Assembly (NCBI GenBank): GCA_000827495.1
Contig: KN817524.1
Location: forward strand, 2,262 to 66,261
DNA from: Hypholoma sublateritium FD-334 SS-4
Taxonomy: Eukaryota; Basidiomycota; Agaricomycetes; Agaricales; Strophariaceae
Length of the DNA stretch: 64,000 nt
Direction: 5' to 3'
Both the position numbers and the translations under genes were made by a program. This document shows positions 10,222-20,477 of the stretch, one piece after another. The notes below the pieces were generated by a model, which saw only the letters and a list, made by a program, of their open reading frames with translations, had not been told where the DNA came from and did not search any database. The stretch's first letter is position 1, and every line of letters begins with the position of its first letter.

Positions 10222-11419
10222 CGCAATGATAAGGCGGGCGGGGAGCGAGTGGCGAGCGAGCGAGCGGCGGCGGGCGAGCGGTGTGGTGTAAACAAACGAA
10301 GGTCGTGGGCACTGGCGCGAGTGAGTCGGAGCACGTGCCTTAAATTGAAGCTCCGCTTTAAATGACTTTTTCGCACTTGTCTGCCACATCGTAGTCCACA
10401 TGCCCACCTTGCTCCCACCTACCTCGTCGCTGCCAGCACCCACCACCGAGCGTCACGGGCGCTTGACCGGCCGCCGCGTAGGCGCCATCACCATCGTTGC
10501 CGCAATCCAAGCCCGCCCCGACGCGCCACGTGGCGTCATCCACGATGTCAGCGCCTGCACCGGGCCCGTAGTCGTCCGAAGGCCCGACCGACCCCGCAGG
10601 CACCCTGTCCCCCCCCCCTCTCGAAGCAGCGGACCCCCCGCCTGCTCTCGACTCGCCCCGCTGCCATCTCCGCCGTCATCGTCGCCATCCACGGCTGCCC
10701 CACGCCCCTTCAGCCACGATGTCGGCGTCCGCACAGCCCCGCCCGCTGTGCCAAGTGTCGCCAGCAATCTCGGCGGCTGGGCCCGCTCTCTGGACTCTCT
10801 GGACCCACCAGACGCGAATACCCGCACCTTCGACGTGCTGAACTGCACCGCCGAGGTTTTGGACCTCCGGCCTTTCAAGCTGGTGAATGTTCTCGGTACG
10901 TTCCGTCCGCTTCCCCTCCCACCCTCTACATCACTAACTAAATTTACTCAGTCCTGTTTGCCTACAAATGCCGCCACTGCCTTGCGTTGCCCCCACCCGC
11001 AACACTTGCCACTGCCAATACCACGTCCGGGGCTGTTTGACGTCACGGAACCGGCTGCCGATGCACTGATGTGCCCCAGCACTGCCTTCTGTTCACATCG
11101 AGGCTGCTTATATGGGCTCATGGCCAACGCCACGGTAGACAGATAAATAGATAATTGTAAATGTAAATAGTTAATGAATATATTGCTTTTATATGCTTTT
11201 CCTGATGGCTGGACCTTGGTGTGGGTGCAGTGTAGCTGTATTGATGTCACATGACCTGCGGGGAGTCCACAATATACACAAAATATACACTGACCCACGG
11301 AGACCCGTTGACCCACAATAGGCTGACCCACGGGTCGATGGGTGTGGGTGTCCGTGGGTATGGGTGCGGGTCACCTCAAAAATACCCAGGGGTTACCCAT
11401 GCTATTCCCTACATACCTC

Positions 11420-12625
11420 AACAGCAAACTGGGGGAGCATGAAACGACATACCTTGAGCAGCCCGCCAACTACGAAATGGGCAATTGACGCACGCACGTT
11501 TGGCGCCTTAAAAAGACGCTTTACGGACTGAAGCAGGGTGCGAGGAATTGGTACAACGTGCTCTCTAAAGCGCTTGCTAAATTAGGCTTCGTACATACAG
11601 AGGCGGATCAAGGCATCTTCGTGAAAAGGTCGGGAATGGATTCACTTTTCCTCGCCATCCACGTCGATGACTGCCTCATCACCGGCACCTCCGCGCCCCT
11701 CATCAAGGCTTTCAAGGTCGAGATGAACAAGAAGTACAAGCTGACGGATCTAGGACCTGTCGAGTGGCTTCTGGGCATCAAGGTCACCCGCAATCACGCG
11801 GAGCGAATGATTTCGCTCTCGCAGCATGCGTACATCAACTCTATCATCACCAGGTTCAATTTCAATGACCTGAAGCTGTCCTCTGTCCCCATGAATCCCT
11901 ATGCGACCCTCTCCGAGTCGCAATGCCCCACCAAGTTCGTCGACATCCAGCGGATGAAGCACGTACCGTACCGTGAAGTGGTTGGCTCGCTCAACTACGC
12001 TGCAACGGGAACACACGCCGATATTAAATTCGCAGTGTCCACTGTCGCCCACTTTTGCGAAAATCCGGCCTGGGAGCACTGGGAAGCGGTCAAATTAATT
12101 TTCCGTTACCTTAAGGGCACGCAGAGCCTCGAGCTCGTCTACGGCAGCGAACAGTGCGGTCTCGAGGGATATGTGGACGCTGACGGTGCCTCCCAAGATC
12201 ACCGATGCGCGATTTCTGGCTACGCCTTTCTCATCGAGGGCAGAGCCGTTTCTTGGTACTCGAAGAAGCAAGGTCTTGTTACACTCTCAACTACTGAAGC
12301 CGAATACGTCGCAGCCACGCAAGCCGCAAAGGAAGCTATTTGGCTTCGTCATCTCATTGGGGAGCTTTTCACACCTCTCAACAAGCCCACTACCATTTTC
12401 TCCGACAGTCAGTCGGCCATCGCACTCGCCAAAGATGGACATTATCACGCCCGCACCAAACACATAGACATCTGTTATCATTTTATTTGCTACACTATCG
12501 AGGCCGGCTCTATCAAACTTGTCTATTGCCCTATGGACAAGATGACGGCCGACACCCTCACCAAGGCCCTGCTGAGCATCAAAGCGAAGCACTTTGCCGC
12601 CGCTCTGGGACTGCACTTGGTTTGA
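11420..12625 (+). pseudogene. Copia-1 RT (3' part) and RNase H
   Basis: This continues the RT interrupted at 5917. It shows KTLYGLKQGARNWY, the active-site block HVDDCLITG near 11660, and SLSQHAYI. RNase H follows with D (YVDADGA), E (STTEAEYVA) and D (FSDSQSAIALA), and KHIDICYHF near the end. The long open stretch is 11558-12625, stopping at TGA just before the polypurine tract. A TGA at 11486-11488 lies upstream, in a position where CGA (Arg) would fit the family. Confidence 0.9.
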
Positions 12626-12632
12626 GGGGGAG

Positions 12633-13038
12633 TATTGGACATTAGGCATTCCTCGCGCTTGGCGCCCGTCCGTTTTTAGATGCTTACCATTACAAATAAC
12701 GTACACTGCGGGGCGCACGTCTATAGGTCGCACGCACCTCATGGACACATTTCTTTTGTCCCAATTCTTATCCGTTTCCGTTCCCTCTTAGTCACACATA
12801 GATACCCCGAGTACGCATCGTAGACGCATTGTTTCCTTATAGTCAGAATCCCCCCCAGAATAACTCCCTCAGTTGATCCTACTTGATCTCTGAGGTGAGT
12901 TCCCCATTTCCGTAGTCCCTTCATACATACGCTGATTGTGCGTAGCACATCTATTTGTACCCATTTCTATAGGTGACTATGAATATACAGTTGATCCTAC
13001 TTGATCTCTGAGCACATCTATTTGTACCTGTTTCTATA
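12633..13038 (+). repeat. Copia-1 3' LTR
   Basis: It has the same 406-bp length as the 5' LTR, preceded by the polypurine tract and followed by the AAGAC target duplication. It carries the same module at matching offsets: A1 12873-12894, intron 1 12895-12945, B1 12946-12972, then the linker and fused A-B copy to 13038. Confidence 0.93.
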
Positions 13039-13084
13039 AAGACAAAATAGGTATTGACATAAACAAAGTGAGAACCTTAGTTGC

Positions 13085-13378
13085 TCAGATATCTTCAGGC
13101 TCAAAAGATTTGGGCTCGTCTCCATTTTTGAGAGGAAGTGCAACTGCAGTTGTTTGGTCTGCCTCCATCCCTGTTTCTCTCTGTGCATCCCTTTCATGGT
13201 ATTGGGCATGTTTCAGATAGGTAGCACATGTGATCTGCTTCAAAAGACCTTTACAATGATAGGTACATGAACAAAAATATATCGGTTTCAATTTCTGAGG
13301 CAGTGGAGGTCGAGAATTCTGACAAGAGGTTTGGGACACCGCCTTGTATTTCTTCAATTTTGTACTTCCATGAGACAT
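13085..13378 (-). pseudogene. Zinc-finger fragment, possible KDZ/Plavaka-type transposon relic
   Basis: The 97-codon ORF contains FCSCTYHCKGLLKQITCATY followed by LKHAQYHERDAQ. This resembles the short Cys/His finger at the start of large transposon proteins common in mushroom genomes. Nothing else of such a protein is recognisable in the flanks, so at most a remnant survives next to the Copia-1 insertion. It could also be a chance ORF. The rest of 13039-13755 is AT-rich sequence in which I see no gene. Confidence 0.25.
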
Positions 13379-13755
13379 GAATATCAGAGAAAGTGACTAC
13401 GGATCTGTGAAGAGACACATGGGAGTGAAGAGACACATAGTTAGAAGTAGTTGAACTAGAGCCTGAGTAAATGTGTGCAGAATAAATGTGGACAAATTAC
13501 ATAGATAGCTTAACCGTGCTTTTGTTGAGGCACGTGCTTAAGCAATGGTTGGCCTTGGTTAGCTCCAAGTTAGCTCGGCCTCAAACAGGCTGTTCACTGT
13601 CCTTGTCACACTTGGACAGACGCTACTTAGCGCCAATTTATTGTTATTCTATGTTGTTCACCTAGCTACACCTCGCTTGATTCAACCTTGACACAATTAT
13701 CCCTCCATTGATTTAGCTCCAGTTATATCTGGCCTGTTTTGACTGGGAATTATGA

Positions 13756-14171
13756 GCTGACATCCTCAGCAGTGGCTGTGTACCTCAAAGTCAACTTGCT
13801 GACCAAGCATTGATAGCGGCTTCCAGGCTCACACTCAAGCTCTTTACCAATTCTATTTCACAAACAGTTATTTGCAGTGCACACAGTAGATGTATATCTA
13901 TTGGATAAGTCAATATGGTAATCTAACAACAGCAGCAGATATTGCATGGTCACCTACAAGCTGACATCCTCAGTGGTGGCTGTGTACCTCAAGGTCAACT
14001 TGCTGANCAAGTATTGATAGCAGCTGTAAGGCTCACACTCAAGCTCTTTACCAATTCTGTTCCCAAACAATCATTATCTGCAGTACATACAGTACATGTA
14101 TATCTATTGGGTGAGTCAATATGGTAATCTAACAACAGTGGCAGATATTGCACGGTCACTTATGAACTAGC
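13756..14171. repeat. ~205-bp satellite array, left part
   Basis: Units start with GCTGACATCCT at 13756 and 13960, about 204 bp apart, and a third unit begins near 14164. Each has the same order of blocks: TGGCTGTGT.CCTCAA, CAACTTGCTGACCAAG, CTCACACTCAAGCTC, ACATACAGTA..TGTATATC, ATGGTAATCTAACAACAG. The third unit is interrupted by Copia-2. Confidence 0.85.
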
Positions 14172-14500
14172 TATTGAAGTGGTAGATGTTCCGAGAGGGC
14201 ACGACACTGAGAAGTAAAGATAGATATCTCAGTCTCAACGTTATAGACAAACTGAATGTATTGATATAAGTACCTGAGAAGTAAAGATAGATATCTACAG
14301 GTACTGTGAGTAAAGAATATAGTAAACGAGAGTGGTATATAGCTCACCTCAGTCTCGACGTTATAGATGAACTGAGGGAGCGAGAAGAGAGATTTCTCGG
14401 TAGTCTATGGAAGGGAGCGTTATGTAATACTGTCATGTGAGTTGAAGGAATGAGGTAGGTAAACATCCAATAATGTGTCCGTAAATCAGAATAAACAACA
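14172..14500 (-). repeat. Copia-2 3' LTR
   Basis: Read on the minus strand it starts TGTTGTTTATTC and ends CACTTCAATA. It has the same length as the 5' LTR and carries the module at matching offsets: A1 14348-14371, intron 1 14295-14347, B1 14274-14294, intron 2 14207-14273, tail C 14172-14206. Confidence 0.94.
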
Positions 14501-15550
14501 CGCCCACTCAACGAGCATGAATTTCGGAACGCGAACGAAGGCCAACAGCACGAACAAAGTGTACAAACTTTTCGCGAGCAAGGGGCTTGGTGAGAAAGTC
14601 GGCAAGCTGATCGCCGGTGGGTATATAGGAAGTGTCGATGGCGCCAGACTCATTTACATCACAGATGAAGCGATACTTGGTGTCGATGTGTTTGGTGCGT
14701 TCATTGACATTGCCATTCTTGATCATGTGGATTGCTGACTGATTATCGACCAGAAGGGGAGTAGGTTCAGATGGAGCGAAGCCGATGGAGGTGTAAAGAT
14801 TACGAAGCCAGAGAATTTCCTGTGTTGCAGTGGCAGCCGCAATAAACTCGGCTTCCGTGCTGGAGAGCGAAACAGATGTTTGCTTCTTCGAAGCCCACGA
14901 AGTAGCACCGCCGCAGAGAGTAGACACATATCCAGAAGTGGACTTACGATCATTGTGATCACCAGCCCAGTCAGCGTCGGAGTAAACGGTGGGCTCGCCA
15001 GACCCAATGTTTCCATCGTAGACAAGACAGTAGTCAGAGGTGCCGCAAAGGTAACGGAATATGTGGTTAACGGCATTGAGGTGAACTTGACCGGGCTTAG
15101 CCGTGTGGCGAGCAACGGCGCCCACTGCTTTAGCAATATCGAGCCGCATGCATACCGTGGCGTGCATGAGAGAGCCGACTCGGCTCTGGTAATCCTGGAC
15201 GTCGACCTCAGCTTCTGCGAGAACAGGAAGCTGGGTGTTGGGATCCATGGGGGTGCTAACAGGACGACAATCCTTGAAGCCGAAGCGCTCAAGAATCGTC
15301 TTGATGTAGCGCTCCTGTGACAGCGTGATGATGCGACGGCCCTCGTCGCGCTCAACGTGCATGCCCAAGATCCACTTGATATCCCCAAGATCAACGATTT
15401 CGAAGTTATCGCTGAACTGACCGCGGAGGACGTCAATTGCGCTGTTGTTGCTCGAGAAGACCATGAAGTCGTTGACATAGACAGCAAGGATAAGAAGGAC
15501 TCCGTCGACGTTCTTGTAGAAAAGACCGTGATTGACGGTGCTGCGTGTGT

Positions 15551-16497
15551 CACCAGTATCCGCTGTACTCATACATGAACTATGGGCAGTTGCCATTTTA
15601 TGTTGATGCATCCCCAGGGGCAACTTCCCAAGGCCTCTGGCAGAGGCATTTGGGGGGTGTTTTGGTACTACGACGTAGACTACGTGGCCTGCGTTGCAAG
15701 CCTGTGCTTGTTTGTTTGCACATTGATGTGCATCAAAAGCCAATGTGTGACCTCCTGCTTGCCTCTATTTACATTTTGCAGGCTCACTCATGTCATATTC
15801 TGGCCTCAAATTGAAACAAATGTAAATAATAGCCATCAGCCCAGGCCTAGCATGGGAATAACACCCAGGCCCAAAATAGAAGGCCAAGCTGGACTTTGCC
15901 AAATTTGGCCCAAGTCCATCTTTTGGGCAGCAGCACATGAGATTCCAAAGTCATCTAATCTAGTTGATATCTANNNNNNNNNNNNNNNNNNNNNNNNNNN
16001 NNNNNNNNNNNNNNNNNNNNNNNNNNNNNNNNNNNNNNNNNNNNNNNNNNNNNNNNNNNNNNNNNNNNNNNNNNNNNNNNNNNNNNNNNNNNNNNNNNNN
16101 NNNNNNNNNNNNNNNNNNNNNNNNNNNNNNNNNNNNNNNNNNNNNNNNNNNNNNNNNNNNNNNNNNNNNNNNNNNNNNNNNNNNNTTGCATTTTGCCGAA
16201 TAAGGAAGCCACCTACAGTGATGATTTTGGTATATTTGGATAGCTCTGAATTTTCTGCTAATTTAGCAATTTTTTTCTCGTTTTTCTATTTTTAGACCAG
16301 CTTATGTAAAATATAGCTCCTACATTTGGAAGCCATGGGCAGTTGGCTAGGCCATGCATGGGGGGCTGGCCCTTGGGCAACTGCCCTGTGATGCATCACT
16401 GGGCAACTACCCAAGCCTTTGGGCAGTTGCCCCTGGGGATGCATCAACATAGTTAGGCAACTGCCCATCCTTCATGTATAATTACAGCGACCATGGT
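15551..16497. mobile_element. Non-autonomous TIR DNA transposon in Copia-2 RT
   Basis: A 947-bp insert is flanked by the direct repeat TGCGTGTGT (15542-15550 and 16498-16506). Its imperfect terminal inverted repeats run about 80 bp; both contain CGCTGTA..ATACATGAA..ATGGGCAGTTGCC and TGTTGATGCATCCCCAG. Subterminal GGGCAACTGCCC-type palindromes repeat several times near the right end. No transposase is visible, though 212 Ns hide the centre. The 8-9 bp duplication and long TIRs suggest a Mutator-like (9 bp) or hAT-like (8 bp) MITE. Confidence 0.9.
15974..16185. other. Assembly gap (212 Ns)
   Basis: This is a run of N bases inside the TIR element. Nothing can be said about its content, and ORFs spanning it are artefacts. 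Confidence 1.
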
Positions 16498-19400
16498 TGC
16501 GTGTGTAGCCGAGCTCCTCGAGAAGCTTGTACACAAGCGTGTACCATTCGTGCAACGCCTGTTTGAGTCCATACAGGGCGCGATGAAGCTTCCAGACATC
16601 GCCTTCCACGCCGTGGCCGTCAGCGCCGGGTGGAATCCTCATGAAGATCTCCCAATCAAGCATTGGATTTGTGAAGGCGGACTTTGCGTCGAACTGACAC
16701 GCTTTCCATCTGTAGCGTGCCGCAAGGGCAAGGAGTGTGCGAATGGTGGCATAGCGTGTGACGGGTGAGAACATCTCGTCCGCGTTGTAGTCGACCCCAT
16801 CGACCTGAGGGAAGCCTTGCGCCACGAGACGCACCTTGTAACGAAGGACAGACCCGTCCGGGCCGTACTTGCACTTGAAAACCCATTTGCAGCCGATGAC
16901 GCGACGGTTCTTGGGCCATTCGCACTGTGTGAAACGCTTCTGCCGCATGAACTGCTCAAGTTCGATGGCGCACGCTTTCCTCCATTTGTCGGCGTCTGCA
17001 CAGGCCATGGCCTCCTCATAGGTGAGTGGATCGTCCTGGATGGTCGACGCCTTTGCTGACTCGGCGCCCACTGAAGTAGCGGCGGAGTCGGACGCAGAAC
17101 TGGAACCAGAAGCTGCCAGTGCCGCGGACTGCAGCGGACGCAGCGGCGCATCCTCGTCCTCGACCTCCTCGATGGTGACGGACCTGTGGGAGCGGGGTTT
17201 GGACGTGTAGGAGGTGCGCGAGAAACAATCATCGTCGTCACGGAGTGGCGTGCGGCGGCTGCGCGTGGAGCGCCGGAGTTGTTCCTCATCTGAGGTACGT
17301 ACTGTACCACTCCCTGTGCTCGCATCGTGGACTCCATCCATCGTTACAGGGCGCGAATTACCCGTTTTCGAGGTCGCTGAATCCGAATCTGAAGTCGGAT
17401 TGGCCGTGTGATTGCCCGATCGCGTGCCAGAAGCGTCCGAAGGTGTGTTTGACCCAGATTGCGAGGTTGGCGTGTTCACATGGCTTCCCTCTGTGCTAGC
17501 GCCCCCTGAACGGTTTTCCTGGGTGCTCTGGGATGCACTGCGTCCGTCCGCACCGCCTTCGTTGTCAGAATCGGGGTGGAAAGTAGAAGGATAACTTCCT
17601 TTGTCCTCGTCCCCCTCATCCGCGTCTCCGTCGCTATCGCCGTCGTCCGGTGCATCCGTGGGGTCAATGACAACCCTGGACTGACCACCCGATGCCCCTT
17701 CATCAAAATATACATCCCGCGACTCGATGATGCGATTCGTGGGCTTGTGCAACAAGACATACGCCTTCTTGTGCTCAGCGTACCCCAAATGAATGCATTC
17801 GATCGATTTAGCATCGAACTTTGAGTGCTTCGCCGCGGGAATATGCACGAAGGCTTTACAGCCAAACGCACGAAGGTGGGCAATGTTGGGGTTCGAGCCG
17901 TAATACGCTTCATAGGGTGTTTGGTCATCTGGGAGTGCGCGCGAGGGCGTGCGATTGACGATGTAAGCCGCGTACAAAATTGTGTATGGCCAGTACATGT
18001 CCGGGAGGCCGGCTTCCTTGAGCAAGGTGCGTGCCATCTCCACAAGTGTCCTGATCATCCTCTCGCTAACTCCGTTTTGCTGAGGGGTGTCCGGATTCAT
18101 CATCTCGTGGTGTATCCCCCTCTCCTCTAGGAACCATTTAAATTCCGCAGAGGTGAACTCGCCACCGCCGTCCGTGTGATAAAAATTAACACTTTCGCTA
18201 GTCTCGACCTCGCCTCGCTTGAAGAGTTTCTTCGTAAGTGAGAACGCCTCCGATTTGAGCCGCATGTTCTCAACCTTGACCAGGTGAGATTTTGCGTCAA
18301 TGAGCGGCATAAAATAGTGCTCGCCGTTGCGCCCCTGAGTCTGCATAGGGCCACAAAGGTCAGAGAATAGGCGATTGAGGACACGGGGGTTGTCAGAATC
18401 CGCAATCTTGGGAATCGGAGTATGAGTCTGCTTGCCCATAAGGCAGGGAATGCACGTTGCGCTGTGAGTGTCATCGTCCGTGACCTGCATGCCCTTGACC
18501 ATCTTCTTCCTGAACAGTTTTCGGACTGACTCAACCATGACATGGCCAAGGCGGCGGTGCCAGGTGCTAAGAGTAGCCTTGGACATCTCGACCCTGGCCT
18601 TGAAAGCTGCGAGCTGCAGCTCCAAGGAAGGATCAAGATCTGTATCAGGTTTGGAAAAGGTGGGCGGGGTTGCGCAGATGTAGACGTATTCCTCGGTGAC
18701 AGGAGCGGTGTTCAGAATATAGAGGTTTTCTTCACACTTCGCTGTACCGTAAAGAACGTTAGACCTGGCGTCGATGATTTCACATCGGTTCTCAGGCATG
18801 AAGTTGACATTGTGGCCAGTCTGGGTGATCCGCGAGACGGAGAGGAGATTTCCATGGAGCTCTGGTACGTAGTACACGTCCGTAAGACATGCAGAAAATG
18901 ACATGCCATTAGGATGAATGAGCATGATGAAAATGCGCCCAATTCCTGTGGCGAGGATGTAGCTCTCATCTCCGAGCCAGACACGTCGAGGGGTGGACAG
19001 TTCTCTGAACGTAATGAACCAGCGACGATTGGATGACATGTGCGATGTGCATCCGGAGTCGACTACCCATTTATGGAGTAGGTTTGACCACTTCGCGATT
19101 CTGTTGGCAACAAAGAGACGGATGACAAAATCTTCATCATTCTTGCCTATGGTAGCGACCTTCGCTGAGAGTTCAGACTCCTTGCCTCCAGAGGAACCTC
19201 CATTGGAGTTGTTGCCCTTTGAGCTATCCGATTTTGCTGCAAGTTCCAACTTGAGTTTGCGACATTCGGATTTGATATGCCCTTTCTTCTTGCAGTGGTT
19301 ACACTGGATCGAAGATTTCTTCTCGTCTTTCTTCCACAATGACTTCTGTGGTGCAGACTTTCCTTTCGCAGTACGAGCGAGCAGCGCAACCTGGGAGCTG

Positions 19401-20135
19401 TTCGGATTGTGTCAGCTCCTCTCCTCCGTAAGGACTTGAGTAATGACGGAATCCGTAGTGAGCTGTTCTTCAGGTGTGGCCATAAGGATGGTGCGGAGAG
19501 TCGAGTAGGATTCGGGAAGGGAAATGATGAGAGCTATGGCAACAAGAGCGTCCGAGAGCTCATGCTTCAGCGTTTTGAGAATATACGCCTTGTGCCGGAC
19601 AGCATTCAGCTGCGGCTCGAGGGGAGTTTCGTCGGTGAATGTGCCTCGGAATATTTCACCTGTGAGGAAGGCGACAGTCTGCTTTCCTTTTCCCTCGTAA
19701 CATCTAAGGAGCTTGTCCCAGACGTCAGCAGCAGAGGTAGCATGGATTACACCACTCAGCGGTTCATCCTTGAGCGTCAGTGTGAGCTGAGCTCGTGCTT
19801 CCTTGTCACGCCGTTCCCAGTCGAGGATTTTCTCCTGGATAACGGCCGCTTCGGCTTCCTTGATCCCGGCGGGCAGCACGGGGATGACTTCAGTTCCATC
19901 GACAAGATTGACCAGTCCGCGAACATCGAGGACTGTCGAGATGCGATACTTCCAAGTTTGGAAGTTAGATCCATCGTTCTCGAGCGAGGGAATGTCGTAG
20001 AGTCGGTTGGAGGCCGAAATAGCCTTTGACGTGGCAGGGTCAGGCATGCTGGAAATAGATTGACAGGTGTGAGAATGAGTGTGGGGCTATGCGAGGTGTA
20101 TGGGTTGATCTTCTGCTCTAGAGTGGTAGACAACC

Positions 20136-20148
20136 GGGGCCCATAACC
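20136..20148 (-). other. Copia-2 primer-binding site
   Basis: The minus strand reads GGTTATGGGCCCC immediately after the 5' LTR. This is identical to the Copia-1 site and complementary to the anticodon arm of initiator Met tRNA. Confidence 0.85.
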
Positions 20149-20352
20149 TATTGAAGTGGTAGATGTTCCGAGAGGGCACGACACTGAGAAGTAAAGATAG
20201 ATATCTCAGTCTCAACGTTATAGATGAACTGAATGTATTGATATAAGTACCTGAGAAGTAAAGATAGATATCTACAGGTACTGTGAGTAAAGAATATAGT
20301 AAACGAGAGTGGTATATAGCTCACCTCAGTCTCGACGTTATAGATGAACTGA
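20149..20352 (-). promoter_or_regulatory. Split-R leader module of Copia-2 LTR
   Basis: On the minus strand the order is CCCTCAG, A1 (20348-20325, 24 nt), intron 1 GTGAGC...CTGTAG (20324-20272, 53 nt), B1 (20271-20251, 21 nt), a GT...AG block (20250-20184, 67 nt), and tail C (20183-20149). The GT...AG block is a 22-nt linker, then A2 (20228-20205, one mismatch to A1) fused directly to B2 (20204-20184, identical to B1). The sequence is unrelated to the Copia-1 module but the order and boundaries are the same. Confidence 0.8.
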
Positions 20353-20477
20353 GGGAGCGAGAAGAGAGATTTCTCGGTAGTCTACGGAAGGGAGTGTTAT
20401 GTAATACTGTCATGTGAGTTGAAGGAATGAGGTAGGTAAACGTCCAATAATGTGTCCGTAAATCAGAATAAACAACA
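20149..20477 (-). repeat. Copia-2 5' LTR
   Basis: It is 329 bp and begins TGTTGTTTATTC on the minus strand. It pairs with 14172-14500 and differs at about five positions, all transitions, three of them clearly CpG-type. It lies between the primer site and the CTAGC target duplication. Confidence 0.95.

Larger units (their letters stand above)
9404..11390. other. GC-rich non-transposase segment inside the hAT element
   Basis: About 2 kb lies between the transposase stop and the right end. It is clearly more GC-rich than the transposase gene, with low-complexity Pro/Arg/Ala-type ORFs on both strands (for example 10400-11146 +, 9439-9783 -). I recognise no domain in them, and they look like by-products of GC-rich sequence. 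It contains a 114-bp tandem duplication and a long palindrome, listed separately. It may be captured host DNA or another nested element. Confidence 0.4.
5918..11411 (+). mobile_element. hAT DNA transposon nested in Copia-1
   Basis: The element is flanked by an 8-bp direct repeat CATACCTC (5910-5917 and 11412-11419), the hAT target-site length. Its ends are inverted: TAAGGAATGCCATGGGT at the left and TAGGGAATAGCATGGGT read inward from the right. Both ends also carry subterminal GGGTCA/ACCC-type repeats. The host RT reading frame continues across the junction once the element and one repeat copy are set aside. It contains one transposase gene (6122-9403) and about 2 kb of GC-rich sequence of unknown role. 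Confidence 0.95.
1716..13038 (+). mobile_element. Copia-1, LTR retrotransposon with nested hAT element
   Basis: This is a complete Ty1/Copia element bounded by 406-bp LTRs (1716-2121 and 12633-13038) and a 5-bp target duplication AAGAC (1711-1715 and 13039-13043). It has a primer site at 2122-2134 and a polypurine tract GAGGGGGAG at 12624-12632. Domain order is Gag, zinc knuckle, protease, integrase, RT, RNase H, which defines Copia rather than Gypsy. A 5.5-kb hAT transposon sits inside the RT region. Coding is broken by a 2-nt loss near 5630, a TGA at 5846-5848 and a TGA at 11486-11488. The two LTRs differ at about sixteen sites, all transitions, so this copy is older than Copia-2. Confidence 0.95.
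14508..20047 (-). pseudogene. Copia-2 Gag-Pol polyprotein, broken
   Basis: This was a single reading frame from ATG at 20047. The order is Gag (DUF4219/UBN2-like), zinc knuckle CX2CX4HX4C (CNHCKKKGHIKSEC near 19300), protease (WVVDSGCTSHMS), integrase HHCC and D-D-E (FSDLCGP, YHTDGGGEF, NGVSERM), RT (WVFKCKYGPDG, ALYGLKQ) and RNase H (YSDADWAG, SSTEAEF, VDNQSAI). Defects: TGA at 19412-19414 (in-frame, Arg-type position), the 947-bp insertion in RT, and YVND at 15468-15479 in place of the invariant YVDD. The downstream frame matches the upstream frame once the insertion plus one 9-bp duplication are discounted. Confidence 0.93.
14172..20477 (-). mobile_element. Copia-2, LTR retrotransposon with nested TIR element
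   Basis: This is a complete element on the minus strand with 329-bp LTRs (5' LTR 20149-20477; 3' LTR 14172-14500) and a 5-bp target duplication CTAGC (14167-14171 and 20478-20482). The primer site is at 20136-20148, and a purine-rich tract precedes the 3' LTR. The LTRs differ at about five sites, all transitions, so insertion is more recent than Copia-1. It landed within a satellite unit that continues on both sides. A TIR element (15551-16497) interrupts RT. Confidence 0.96.

Noticed and set aside
10400..11146. 248-codon ORF in the hAT cargo
   Set aside because: Low-complexity Pro/Ser/Arg sequence with no domain and no splice or family support; kept only as part of the cargo note.
11653..11667. 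HVDD in place of YVDD in Copia-1 as a lethal change
   Set aside because: Both catalytic Asp residues are kept, and His at the first position is tolerated in fungal Copia elements.
13756..14171. CRISPR-like spaced repeats
   Set aside because: Units are ~205 bp, contiguous and eukaryotic satellite-like, without short repeats and unique spacers.
15964..16203. ORFs through the N gap
   Set aside because: They consist of undetermined bases.
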